A stretch of DNA of 64,000 nucleotides, taken from positions 5,543,001 to 5,607,000 of the forward strand of contig NZ_CP098755.1 in the NCBI RefSeq assembly GCF_023746555.1. The letters run 5' to 3'. The notes under the pieces were generated by a model. The model was not told where the DNA came from. It saw nothing but the letters and a program-made list of their open reading frames with translations, and did no database searches. Of the stretch, positions 17,067 to 25,218 are shown piece after piece. The stretch is from Brevibacillus ruminantium (lineage in GTDB: Bacteria; Bacillota; Bacilli; Brevibacillales; Brevibacillaceae). The position numbers and the translations under genes are program-made. The stretch's first letter is position 1; every line of letters begins with the position of its first letter.

Positions 17067-17127
17067 TTGGTTTTTGGTCTAAATTTGGGTGTTTTGGGGC
17101 GCCACCCGGAAAAGTCCGAATTCACAT

Positions 17128-17174
17128 GAAAAAGCCGCTGCAAGAGCACAAATACGTGCCTTGAAACAGCGGCT
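17128..17174 (-). terminator. Terminator of the 17186/17666 gene pair
   Basis: An 8-bp outer stem (AGCCGCTG at 17133-17140 with CAGCGGCT at 17167-17174) encloses a second pairing, CAAG/GCAC with GTGC/CTTG. On the minus strand it is followed by TTTTT. It lies 12 bases after the stop at 17186. Confidence 0.85.
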
Positions 17175-17185
17175 AGAGGCTTGCT

Positions 17186-17656
17186 TTAATATTCTCCTTT
17201 GATGACAAAAAACGAGCCCCGAATGGTTCCAGCCAGTTTAGACTTCTGCCTAGCAAACTTAAACTTCTCTTCTAGCTCCTTAGGTACCTCCATCCCCTCA
17301 GAAAGCTTAAAACCAACAGCCCGCTTCTTAGGGTCATCAACCGTATACATGACATTGATCCCCAGACCATCCTCATAAAAGACGTAGGCAAATTGGATAT
17401 TTTCCACTTGAAAACGCGAGGTCTCCAAAGGTTTTGCCGAAAACTCAATATTACGTTCTTCCTTCAAAATTCGGTTCACATAATCAAGAGTCTCCTGGCT
17501 TTCGCTGGCTGGTACAACCGTAAATTCATGCTTGTATTTGTTCATAAAGTAACGGGCTTCATTCGCACGTAAACCAGCGAGAGCTTCTGCTACAGGTGAA
17601 GACTCTAAACCAACCGTAGACACATTTTTAAAATCAACGATATAGGACAAGTCCAT
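17186..17656 (-). CDS. Conserved protein of unknown function beside the YobU-like gene
   Basis: A 156-residue soluble protein that I do not recognise. It begins MDLSYIVDFKNVSTVGLESS and ends in a beta-rich segment GTIRGSFFVIKGEY. There is no signal peptide or membrane span. It starts 9 bases after the GyrI-like gene, so both are cotranscribed and share the terminator at 17128-17174. A role linked to the same effector sensing is an inference from context only. Confidence 0.75.
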   Translation of the reverse strand: MDLSYIVDFKNVSTVGLESSPVAEALAGLRANEARYFMNKYKHEFTVVPASESQETLDYVNRILKEERNIEFSAKPLETSRFQVENIQFAYVFYEDGLGINVMYTVDDPKKRAVGFKLSEGMEVPKELEEKFKFARQKSKLAGTIRGSFFVIKGEY

Positions 17657-17665
17657 GCCTCCTCT

Positions 17666-18145
17666 TTATTTCCTAACAACCGGAATCCAGATTTCACCGA
17701 TTACCAAGCCGTCTCGCATCCCCATCTCGACCGTTGTATTTGGCCCTCCAACATAGGCAAAATCCTTTGCTTCAGGCAAGACTTGACCAAAGGCAATGCC
17801 CGTAAGCATATTACTCACTTCATCAAACGTCTTTCCTTCCCCTTTCACAACCAGATATTCCCCCTTGGGAAATTGGATCACTCTAGTCGCTTCCGGCAGC
17901 GTTTCCTCCGTCATGACGCCAGCATAATGCATCATCTTGCTATTCACCGCTTCGTTTACGGCAAAAATGTAGTCATTGGTGGCGATTGCTTTTAAAGTGT
18001 CTAGCCTTCCATCTTGTTTAATTGCCGACCAAAAGTCTGCTTTTTCCTTGTTAATGCCTGCAAAATCTCTGAATTCGCTCGTAATCTCAAATCCAATACC
18101 TAAAACGGTAAAGCCATCCTTTTCTACCAGAGTATAATCTGCCAT
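17666..18145 (-). CDS. GyrI-like effector-binding protein, YobU-type
   Basis: A 159-residue protein of the GyrI/AraC effector-binding (SOUL-related) fold: DGFTVLGIGFEITSEF at the start, VIQFPKGEYLVVKGEG in the middle and EMGMRDGLVIGEIWIPVVRK at the end. It has no DNA-binding domain. It faces away from a WYL-type regulator across 110 bases, the arrangement of Bacillus subtilis yobU/yobV. It probably binds a small cationic or aromatic ligand and cooperates with, or is controlled by, that regulator. Confidence 0.8.
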   Translation of the reverse strand: MADYTLVEKDGFTVLGIGFEITSEFRDFAGINKEKADFWSAIKQDGRLDTLKAIATNDYIFAVNEAVNSKMMHYAGVMTEETLPEATRVIQFPKGEYLVVKGEGKTFDEVSNMLTGIAFGQVLPEAKDFAYVGGPNTTVEMGMRDGLVIGEIWIPVVRK

Positions 18146-18256
18146 AATCCAAAAACCTCCTCGTTTTTACTTGGATCAAATGATATGTCTTTTCCCTTGA
18201 TGAGTTTATAATAGTCTTAAATCATGTCAAAAAATGATACTGTTTAGGAGGCCCCG

Positions 18257-19231
18257 ATGAAAAAAGTTGAACGGATTAATATAATCATGCGGTATATCAA
18301 CAACCGGGCCTACTTTACCATTTCCGAAATCATGCGAGAATTTAACATCTCTCGTTCGACAGCTATTCGAGATATCAGAGAAATTGAAGCCATGGGGATG
18401 CCACTTGTCGCTGAAGTGGGAAGGGCTGGGGGTTACTTTGTCATGAACAACTCTGTCCTTCCCTCTGTTCGCTTTACCGATAATGAGATTAAAGCTCTTT
18501 TTATCGCCTTCATGGCCACAAGAAATAAACAACTCCCTTATCTAAAAAGCCGTCAGTCTCTAGCTGAAAAATTACTCGGCCTCATCTCACAAAACCAGCA
18601 AGATGACCTTGTACTTTTAAATCAAATCTTGCTTTTTGAAGGAACCAACCCCCATAATCCCGACCTGCTTGACCTATCAGATCTCCCCCATCCCATGTTA
18701 GAAAAGCTCATCCAAATCCTTCTTTTGGATCGCTATTTATTCACTTCCGTTAAGGAAGAGAAGGAAATCAAGTCTTATCCCGTTTATCTCTTGCACCTTT
18801 ATCATGAAAAAGGCGTTTGGCTGATTGAAGGCTTTGACTTGAAGGATGAAAAAAGACGGATTTTCCCTGTCGACAATCTCACCGATGTCAAACCATACGA
18901 TACGAAAAAAAGAGTAAGCAGAAAAAAAATAGTAGAAAAACTAAGTAAGCAGGAAGAAGGTACGAACCTTGTCCTGGAACTTGGTCCAAAGGCGATTGCA
19001 CAGTTCAAAAAATACCATCCTTTAAAAGTTTCCCTTTCCTATACGAATCCTTACCAAACCACCGCCATTCTAAAGACTTTTGTCAACGTACATCAACCCG
19101 AAGAGTTGACGGATATCACGAATTGGCTTCTTTTCCTAGGTGAAGATATCAAGGTCAGGGAAGTCCCCGAAGAGGTCTTGGAAGGTTTACAAAAGAGGGG
19201 AGGATGGATAAAAGAGGAGTTAGGTGGATAA
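18257..19231 (+). CDS. HTH-WYL transcriptional regulator, YobV-type
   Basis: A 324-residue regulator with an N-terminal HTH_11 winged helix (residues 1-60: RINIIMRYINNRAYFTISEI, then EFNISRSTAIRDIREIEAMG) and a central WYL domain (about residues 150-230; YPVYLLHLYHEKGVWLIEGF in the WYL position). AGGAGG precedes the ATG. Such proteins sense nucleic acids or small ligands through the WYL domain. Back-to-back orientation with the YobU-like operon suggests that it controls that operon from the shared 110-base promoter region. Confidence 0.87.
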   Translation: MKKVERINIIMRYINNRAYFTISEIMREFNISRSTAIRDIREIEAMGMPLVAEVGRAGGYFVMNNSVLPSVRFTDNEIKALFIAFMATRNKQLPYLKSRQSLAEKLLGLISQNQQDDLVLLNQILLFEGTNPHNPDLLDLSDLPHPMLEKLIQILLLDRYLFTSVKEEKEIKSYPVYLLHLYHEKGVWLIEGFDLKDEKRRIFPVDNLTDVKPYDTKKRVSRKKIVEKLSKQEEGTNLVLELGPKAIAQFKKYHPLKVSLSYTNPYQTTAILKTFVNVHQPEELTDITNWLLFLGEDIKVREVPEEVLEGLQKRGGWIKEELGG

Positions 19232-19407
19232 AAGCAGGGGGCGGCGAAAAATGCGAAAGGAGCTTTCGCGGGCGCGACAAGCTCCTAGCAATCCAATTGA
19301 TGGGTCGGTCATGTCTGCTTCCGACTCAGCCGTTATGGCTCCAGGGTAATCTCGGCCGCTGAGACCGCTGAGTACGAAAATGCATTCTGCGAGTTTTCCG
19401 AAAAATC

Positions 19408-19431
19408 TTGCCGTTACTTGTGGTACGGTTC
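19408..19431 (-). repeat. att-like repeat B: copy of the rlmH 3' end
   Basis: Minus-strand reading gives GAACCGTACCACAAGTAACG, which would encode E-P-Y-H-K-stop like the real end of rlmH at 31513-31530 but is not attached to any rlmH coding sequence. On the plus strand CCGTTAC inside it pairs with GTAACGG just to the right, giving the att-plus-inverted-repeat look of SCC junctions. It marks the boundary between the two cassettes. The remaining bases of the 19232-19526 gap show no gene. Confidence 0.7.
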
Positions 19432-19457
19432 ACCGTAACGGGTCGGACGGTCAATTT
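19429..19457 (+). repeat. 29-bp direct repeat, left copy
   Basis: This 29-base sequence (starts TTCACCGTAACGGG, ends GGTCAATTT) recurs without mismatch at 22056-22084. The two copies bracket the DUF5677-like gene and the P-loop ATPase gene, 2.6 kb in all. It abuts att-like repeat B. Confidence 0.9.
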
Positions 19458-19526
19458 AACTTCTGATAATTGATCAAGTCTAATTGAAATTCATATTTAA
19501 ATACAAGACCATATTTATCCGAAAGG

Positions 19527-20471
19527 TTATTCATTACTCAAGTTGTTTATTTCATAAACATCCAATACTGCCTCTCGTAGGGATAATGCCTCTAACCATA
19601 CTAAATCACTTCGATACTCTGTGAAATTGTGGATGTTATAAAGAATAGGCCAAATCAAAAGTATCAAGTATACTAGATTCCAGTTTAAAACACCCAAAGT
19701 CTGTTTTGATGCCATAGAGGCTTTTCCAAACAAACTTATATGCATACTCTCCATATCTTTAAAGGAAAAAGAGTAGGGGCCTAACATAACACATGCATAT
19801 GAATTATGTAGATATCTGGAATAGTAAGTGTAACTTTTACTCCTTATTTCTTTCAGTTCATTTATTACCTCTTCAGAAAGGCCTAATTTCTTCTCTATCT
19901 CCTCTAAACTAGAGTTTAAACTGTTTATTGAAAAGTACTTACGCCAAATCCCTTTTTCTGCTTCTTCATTCTTTGAATCAAAGTACCTTTTAAAATTATC
20001 TTTCTCAGCAATTACTACAACTGTTAGCCATGATAATTCTAAAAGACCTCTTAAAAGAGTACGCGCTGAAGTATCAAGTCCACTATTCACAAGATTAACT
20101 ATGGCCAGTGAATGATTCGCGATTTGCATCAATAAATTTTGTAATACGAAATTTGGGTCGGGTTTTTCATTAATTTCAAAAAAAGTTTTAGGAATAGGAG
20201 ATCTACCATTTTGGCCTTGTAGCACAGCAAAACCAAGGTAACTTATACAAATAATACTTAAATATGAGAAGCTTGTTTCAGATTTAAGGTATTTGTTAGA
20301 TTCCCTCTTGCTTATAATCTGCCTTCTTATTAACAATCTTTCAATATTTAAAATATCTGTTTTACTGATACTTAAATTATGTTTTTCTGGATTTTGAATG
20401 AATTCTTTTTGTATTCTTTTAATGATTAGGAATAGCAGTTTTCTAGTTTTTCTATGCTTAATTAAGAGCAC
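19527..20471 (-). CDS. Helical DUF5677-like protein, putative defence partner
   Basis: A 314-residue, mostly alpha-helical protein with a GTG start preceded by AAAGGATG. A central helix block (ALAIVNLVNSG-type start NHSLAIVNLVNSGLDTSART, then LLRGLLELSWLTVVVIAE) resembles DUF5677-type/HEPN-like families; I give this as resemblance, not as an assignment. Two hydrophobic stretches (ICISYLGFAVL and VYLILLIWPIL) could be buried helices or weak membrane contacts. It is AT-rich and divergent from the ATPase gene, and the pair sits between exact 29-bp direct repeats, so the two probably form one transferable unit. Confidence 0.55.
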   Translation of the reverse strand: MLLIKHRKTRKLLFLIIKRIQKEFIQNPEKHNLSISKTDILNIERLLIRRQIISKRESNKYLKSETSFSYLSIICISYLGFAVLQGQNGRSPIPKTFFEINEKPDPNFVLQNLLMQIANHSLAIVNLVNSGLDTSARTLLRGLLELSWLTVVVIAEKDNFKRYFDSKNEEAEKGIWRKYFSINSLNSSLEEIEKKLGLSEEVINELKEIRSKSYTYYSRYLHNSYACVMLGPYSFSFKDMESMHISLFGKASMASKQTLGVLNWNLVYLILLIWPILYNIHNFTEYRSDLVWLEALSLREAVLDVYEINNLSNE

Positions 20472-20653
20472 AATGTAACATCCTTTCGAAATAAAATTTC
20501 AAAAATCAGTTTTAACTAGATTATTGTGCTGTATACTCCGAATCCCCAAACTCAAATATGTTTAATATAAAAGTAAAAATTTTTTAAAATTTCAAATAGG
20601 AGTTTTCAATCCAATTACGTATAAAGTTATAATTAGTGACCCATTTTATCTTA

Positions 20654-20662
20654 TGCTATACT
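20654..20662 (+). promoter_or_regulatory. Extended -10 promoter of the ATPase gene
   Basis: TG-C-TATACT (TG at 20654-20655, hexamer at 20657-20662) is a good extended -10 element. No strong -35 is seen 17 bases upstream. It lies 35 bases before the ATG at 20698. Confidence 0.55.
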
Positions 20663-20697
20663 TGGTAAAGATATGTAATAGAAAGGAGGAGCGTACA

Positions 20698-21975
20698 ATG
20701 GTTAGAAGGCAGTATGAATCTTCTGAGGTTTTTCAGCCTACTTCGTTCCCAGAACTTACATATGTAAATAGATCAATTAATGGACGAGATACATATGAAT
20801 CACGATTGTCTAAAGCGCTCAAAACTAAAGGCGTCTTGACCTTAATTACCGGGTCATCAAAATCGGGCAAAACAGTTCTATGTCATAGTGTAATACCTAC
20901 AGATAAAATTATTGAAGTGAGTGGTTCTCATATTCAAAAATCAGATGATTTTTGGATTCAGGTTGCCGAAATACTCGAGATGCCTTTAGAAGTTGAAACC
21001 ACTAGTCAACAAACTTTTGAGAATAACTTTAGTGGTGAAGCTGGTGCAAAGGCTGGTGTACCTTTATTAGCGGATTTTAGTGGTAAAGTTACTTCGGGAT
21101 TGAAAGAAAGCGATTCTGAAACGGTTAAAGAAAAACAGCAGCGAAGTAGCAACAAAATTATTGATTATCTGATACGCAATGAAAAAGTCTTGGTAATTGA
21201 TGATTTTCATTATATTAACTCTGAAGTCCAAAAATATATTTCTCGAATATTAAAAAGTCAAATCTTTTATGGTCTAAAGGCAGTGGTTGTTTCTCTTCCA
21301 CACCGTGCAGACGATGCTATTCGCTTGAATCCTGATTTAAGTGGACGTGTGAGATATATTAATATTGAACCTTGGACCCATGAAGAACTAAGAAAAATAC
21401 CAAAAACGGGCTTTGATCTGTTGCATGTTGAGATTCCTGACGTATTCCTTGATTTATTAGTCAAAGAAAGTATTACTTCTCCTCAATTAATGCAACAAAA
21501 TTGCCTAAACCTATCTTTCGTCTTAAACATTGATGAAGATACAAACATTACTTCCATAGAAAATGAACAAAGCATTTTTGAAGCATTTGAAGAGACAACT
21601 TTGGATCATGAGAATTACGAGGCAGTAATACGCAAATTAGTTATTGGCCCTGTTCAAGGTCGCAATAACCGTACACAGTATAATCTTAGAAATGGAAAGA
21701 ACTTGGATATTTATCATGTTGTCTTATTTGCTCTCGCTGAAGATCCTCCATTAGTATGTATTGATATTGCTGATATACAGAGAAGGATTAATAATGTGCT
21801 CAAAGATGGTGAAAAAACACCAGCTACACTCACCATTTCAAACACTCTTATACAGATACAAAAAATACTTCATGAGAGTGGAGAAATGTTCCGTATTCTT
21901 GAATGGAAGGATCAAGAATTACATATCCTTGATCCATTCTTCCTATTTTATCTACGCTGGAGTTATAACAGATGA
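20698..21975 (+). CDS. P-loop (STAND/AAA-like) ATPase, putative defence protein
   Basis: A 425-residue ATPase. Walker A is GSSKSGKTVL near residue 54, Walker B is KVLVIDDFHYI near residue 163, followed by SQIFYGLKAVVVS in the sensor position. The C-terminal half is helical and ends in HILDPFFLFYLRWSYNR, a winged-helix-like tail seen in STAND ATPases. The start at 20698 is set by AAAGGAGG 8 bases upstream; a longer frame to 20653 ignores it. It is divergent from the DUF5677-like gene and flanked by direct repeats. Such ATPases often sense phage or nucleic acid and drive an effector, but this protein carries no obvious effector domain. Confidence 0.75.
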   Translation: MVRRQYESSEVFQPTSFPELTYVNRSINGRDTYESRLSKALKTKGVLTLITGSSKSGKTVLCHSVIPTDKIIEVSGSHIQKSDDFWIQVAEILEMPLEVETTSQQTFENNFSGEAGAKAGVPLLADFSGKVTSGLKESDSETVKEKQQRSSNKIIDYLIRNEKVLVIDDFHYINSEVQKYISRILKSQIFYGLKAVVVSLPHRADDAIRLNPDLSGRVRYINIEPWTHEELRKIPKTGFDLLHVEIPDVFLDLLVKESITSPQLMQQNCLNLSFVLNIDEDTNITSIENEQSIFEAFEETTLDHENYEAVIRKLVIGPVQGRNNRTQYNLRNGKNLDIYHVVLFALAEDPPLVCIDIADIQRRINNVLKDGEKTPATLTISNTLIQIQKILHESGEMFRILEWKDQELHILDPFFLFYLRWSYNR

Positions 21976-22021
21976 GATATATTATAAGGGCAATAACTTA
22001 AAATACTTTATCTTATCTAAT

Positions 22022-22135
22022 AAATTGACCGTTTGATGTGTTACGTGTGAAAATCTTCACCGTAACGGGTCGGACGGTCAATTTTCTTCACAACCATAAT
22101 AATAACCGTTTGATGTGCTACGTTTGAAAACCCTT
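22022..22135. repeat. Repeat-dense junction (inverted and direct repeats)
   Basis: AAATTGACCGT (22022-22032) and ACGGTCAATTT (22074-22084) are exact inverted repeats. The 26-base sequence starting ACCGTTTGATGTG at 22028-22053 recurs at 22105-22130 with two differences. The 29-bp repeat occupies 22056-22084. The stretch GTTACGTGTG resembles the att-like core GTTACTTGTG. It looks like the right end of the 2.6-kb ATPase module or a decayed att site. Confidence 0.7.
22056..22084 (+). repeat. 29-bp direct repeat, right copy
   Basis: This is identical over 29 bases to 19429-19457. The upstream bases (GAAAATCTT) match those before att-like B, but the 21-base att-like segment present in B is absent here. 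Confidence 0.9.
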
Positions 22136-22151
22136 GCCGCTGACTCGAACC

Positions 22152-22182
22152 AAAAAAGAGCGCAATGCTTGGCATCGTGCTC
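22152..22182 (-). terminator. Terminator of the SEFIR-TIR gene
   Basis: GAGCGCAATGC (22158-22168) pairs with GCATCGTGCTC (22172-22182) with one or two mismatches. On the minus strand it is followed by six Ts. It lies about 70 bases after the gene's stop. Confidence 0.75.
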
Positions 22183-22250
22183 CTTTTCTTCTTACCCCTT
22201 GTTCTTACATCTAGGTTTGAATTCATCCAATGATATGTCTGCTTAAACGA

Positions 22251-24350
22251 TCATCTTGCTCTTGACCCTACCCGTGCAATCTCTCTCTTTATCTTCTCAC
22301 AAGCCGTTAGCAACGCTGCTTCGTAGTTACCGTCCGGTCTACTCGCATCGTAAGGGGCATAGGTGACTCCGAGCAAGTCAGTAGGAATGTGCAAGTCCCC
22401 CAACTCTCGTGGCGCCACAAAGAATGTTCGCTCCCTACCTAGCTTACCCATAGACAGCCCAAGCTCAAACAGCACATTGTCACGTACCATCGTTACTTGC
22501 TGATCCTTCGCTGTAGCGGCATCGTCAGGAGCAAACACGAACACTGCAAAATCCGATTTTTCTAAAGCATCAATCAAGCCATCTAATATGCTGCTCGACA
22601 ACTGAAAATCATGGGCAGTCCAAGGAGTTGGATAAGTTTCGTCTTCTAGGTTAAAGTGTATAGCCTTCGCAAACTTCACATTTTTACCAGATGAGCCTAT
22701 AAAAACAGATGGCTTCTCTTTAGCGATTGACATGGATGTAGCCTCCACTGAAAATGATGCGCTGAGGAACAGGTTGATATATTCCCTTAAGCGTTCCGCT
22801 ACACTCTGATCAAAATTGTTATAATCCGATTCTTTGATCCGTCCCTTTTTATCCCCATAACGAAAATGCATATCAACGATACCGTCTTCAGCTACATTAT
22901 GCTGAGTAATCGCTAATTCCAGTTCTCCCAACCCTATTCGGACACAATAGGAGACAATATCCTCCTCCACTTTGATGGAATAATAGACGTCCCGTTCACT
23001 ATACTCCTTATGGGAGAATTTGAATTCCACTGTGCTATCGTAAACATTCATCTTCTCAATCGGACGTTGGTGATACTCCCCCTCCAATTGTTTCTTCAGT
23101 ATCAGATAAATGTTACTTGTAAGTTTTGCCCTAAAGTGCAGGCCCACCAAATACCTGAATCTGAGCTTCTCCTTCTCACTTTCACTTAACGAACAACCAT
23201 TGACGATTGATAAAATTTGGTTTATCTCTAGATTGCCGCCCCAATTGGTAATAGTCGGAAACCACCCCGTAAGTCTCTCCCCATATTTCTCGAGCAGGGG
23301 GACAATGAGATCAGGATAAAGCAACCCTATGTATAAACTGATCGTGTCCAGTCCATTATCGTCATTCCCCCGTTGTTGGAATCTCTCGTCTGCCCTAGAA
23401 ACGTGTCTATAAAGCGCCTTGATATAATTAATCTCATGCCCGTGTAAGTGATTAAAATATTCACACAACCTCATCAATAACTCTGAATACCGATGATTCT
23501 CAAAACTTTTGATATTCACAAATTGACAGTAGTCAATAACCCGCTCTATAAACAATCCTTCCAGCCCGTATCTCTTCAGTACATCAAGGAAGAGCATCTT
23601 GTCCGTGGCCTGCTCCAGCATCCGATAAATGCGAATTTCCATGTCCAATTGGATAGTTGACGACAAAAGAGCAACGGTTGTCGGACTCGGGTGAATCGCA
23701 TCTCTGAAATATTCAAAAAAAGGGGCTATATACTCAGAATGATCCTCATCTTTCTTGACCAACTGCTGATACCAATAGCGGACTTTCTCTTCTTCCTTTG
23801 CTGAGTCCCTATCCTCATGTTGAGCTGTAAGAGCTACGCCGACCTCGGCCAACAAGTATTGTGGGGGTTGTCCTAGTAAGGGCTTCTTATGAAGCGGAAC
23901 CCCGTAAATATCGCGTACGAGACTCTGGTACTGCTCCTCAAAGGAACTAGATGATGACAAGTCGATATAGAGTCGGGTAGAAAGATAAGTAGGAATATAA
24001 GGTTGACCATCCGTATCCTTCTCGACAACGACAGGAATAAATTTCTCTTGTTTGGCGATGTCGTAAATCTGGGACGTAATGATGTTCGTCTCCGCTCCGA
24101 CACCTCCTTTTCTCGATTCAGCCTTTTCCTTGTAACCTTTATCACATATAATCAGTACCTTATGGATCTCGTTGGAGGTGACCATGCTTTGCATAAAAAC
24201 ATGTACATCATGCCCCTTCTTAAGATCCCATATGTCTATCTTTACTTGAATACCGTCTCTAACAAGCATTTCCGCGAATATCCAAACATTCTTCTTATGT
24301 TCTTCGTTCGTCCAGCTATATGATATATAAACGGTTCGATTCCCGGTCAT
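22251..24350 (-). CDS. SEFIR - helical core - TIR-like protein, putative immune effector
   Basis: A 699-residue protein with two TIR-related domains. The N-terminal SEFIR domain (residues 5-155) has VYISYSWTNEEHK, KVLIICDKGYK and a glutamate in GVGAETNIIT. The C-terminal 150 residues form a TIR-like domain of the Cap12/Pycsar-TIR type (PF10137-like): SVFIGSSGKNVKFAKAIH, DFAVFVFAPDD and the catalytic-position glutamate in RDNVLFELGLSMGKL. The middle about 390 residues are helical and unrecognised, a possible sensor. PF10137-type domains cleave NAD when activated. It has its own terminator, and no cyclase gene is adjacent. Two TIR-type domains at opposite ends of one protein is an unusual architecture. 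Confidence 0.82.
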   Translation of the reverse strand: MTGNRTVYISYSWTNEEHKKNVWIFAEMLVRDGIQVKIDIWDLKKGHDVHVFMQSMVTSNEIHKVLIICDKGYKEKAESRKGGVGAETNIITSQIYDIAKQEKFIPVVVEKDTDGQPYIPTYLSTRLYIDLSSSSSFEEQYQSLVRDIYGVPLHKKPLLGQPPQYLLAEVGVALTAQHEDRDSAKEEEKVRYWYQQLVKKDEDHSEYIAPFFEYFRDAIHPSPTTVALLSSTIQLDMEIRIYRMLEQATDKMLFLDVLKRYGLEGLFIERVIDYCQFVNIKSFENHRYSELLMRLCEYFNHLHGHEINYIKALYRHVSRADERFQQRGNDDNGLDTISLYIGLLYPDLIVPLLEKYGERLTGWFPTITNWGGNLEINQILSIVNGCSLSESEKEKLRFRYLVGLHFRAKLTSNIYLILKKQLEGEYHQRPIEKMNVYDSTVEFKFSHKEYSERDVYYSIKVEEDIVSYCVRIGLGELELAITQHNVAEDGIVDMHFRYGDKKGRIKESDYNNFDQSVAERLREYINLFLSASFSVEATSMSIAKEKPSVFIGSSGKNVKFAKAIHFNLEDETYPTPWTAHDFQLSSSILDGLIDALEKSDFAVFVFAPDDAATAKDQQVTMVRDNVLFELGLSMGKLGRERTFFVAPRELGDLHIPTDLLGVTYAPYDASRPDGNYEAALLTACEKIKREIARVGSRAR

Positions 24351-25218
24351 TATGTCACAAACCCTTCCATTCCAGATACGCGATAGTACTTAAACCCCCA
24401 AAAATCTTGAACTTAGCTGAATTTCCTCGACAATATGCGGGTACGGGTGCTCCCCTTGAAGTGCTTTGCATATTGAGCGATTCATAGAGCGCCTCCATCA
24501 GCTTCAACACTTAGTCAAACTAGCCTCCATCCCACAGTCTTAGGTATACATTCACCCCTTTTATTCCCCTCTTATTAAGAGCATGTAGTTTGCCTAAAAT
24601 TCCACTGTTATTCACAACATTTATTCCATTTAATAATATCATAATTTGGTAAATGGTGGGCTTTGTTGTCGATTTACTCATAGAAAAACATCCATAACAA
24701 ATCTCTAAGAGGCACTATTCATAATTTCCCCAGTAACTTTATACTTCCTCCAACACGACTTCATCAAGCTCTCCGCCACGAAGGCGTTCAGGATAAAAAG
24801 ATTCATGAGCGTGATGCATGACGTATGAAGCAGTCCAATGGCCGTGAACGTTGCCAATCGGTTCAAAAAAATTTGATATGGATTGAAGCGCCTTTCCCGA
24901 TTTTTACGCTTCCGGTTTCTAGAACTAAATCAAAAAAGTCGTGTAAACCCATAGAGATAATACGCTATAAATCGACGAGTTTGCCGAAAGTAATTCGATA
25001 TCGGGTATTTCTAATTCTCTTTAATCATTACTGGACTAACTAAGAACACACTCCTCCGACGTAATAGATCATCAAGAGTAGTGAAGCAGACCAATACAAA
25101 CACACGTTCTTTACAAATGGAAATATTTATAATATACTATTATCTATCATTCGACTTCGCCAATTGCTATCAAGTAGTTTTTCAAAATCTTTTAAAAGTT
25201 TACGAGGTGATGCTTCAA
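24351..25218. other. 868-base stretch without a recognisable gene
   Basis: Only short frames occur and none resembles a known family. The left end must carry the promoter of the SEFIR-TIR gene (minus) and the right end that of the TIR-TPR gene (plus). The stretch is AT-rich with no clear IS ends, and could be decayed island DNA. Confidence 0.5.

Larger units (their letters stand above)
1156..19431. mobile_element. Outer SCC-like cassette (biosynthetic operon, ABC transporter)
   Basis: About 18.3 kb lies between att-like copies A (1156-1179) and B (19408-19431), both resembling the rlmH terminus. The content is accessory: RidA, a KAS III/SDR/ACP operon, an IS3 remnant, a GntR/ABC operon and a WYL regulator pair. 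Known family behaviour: SCC elements insert at the last codons of rlmH using Ccr serine recombinases and stack in tandem. No ccr gene is visible, so the cassette would be non-autonomous or have lost it. The boundaries are inferred from the repeats only. Confidence 0.5.

Noticed and set aside
22251-24350. Assigning the SEFIR-TIR protein to CBASS or Pycsar
   Set aside because: The C-terminal domain resembles Cap12-type TIRs, but no nucleotide cyclase gene lies nearby.
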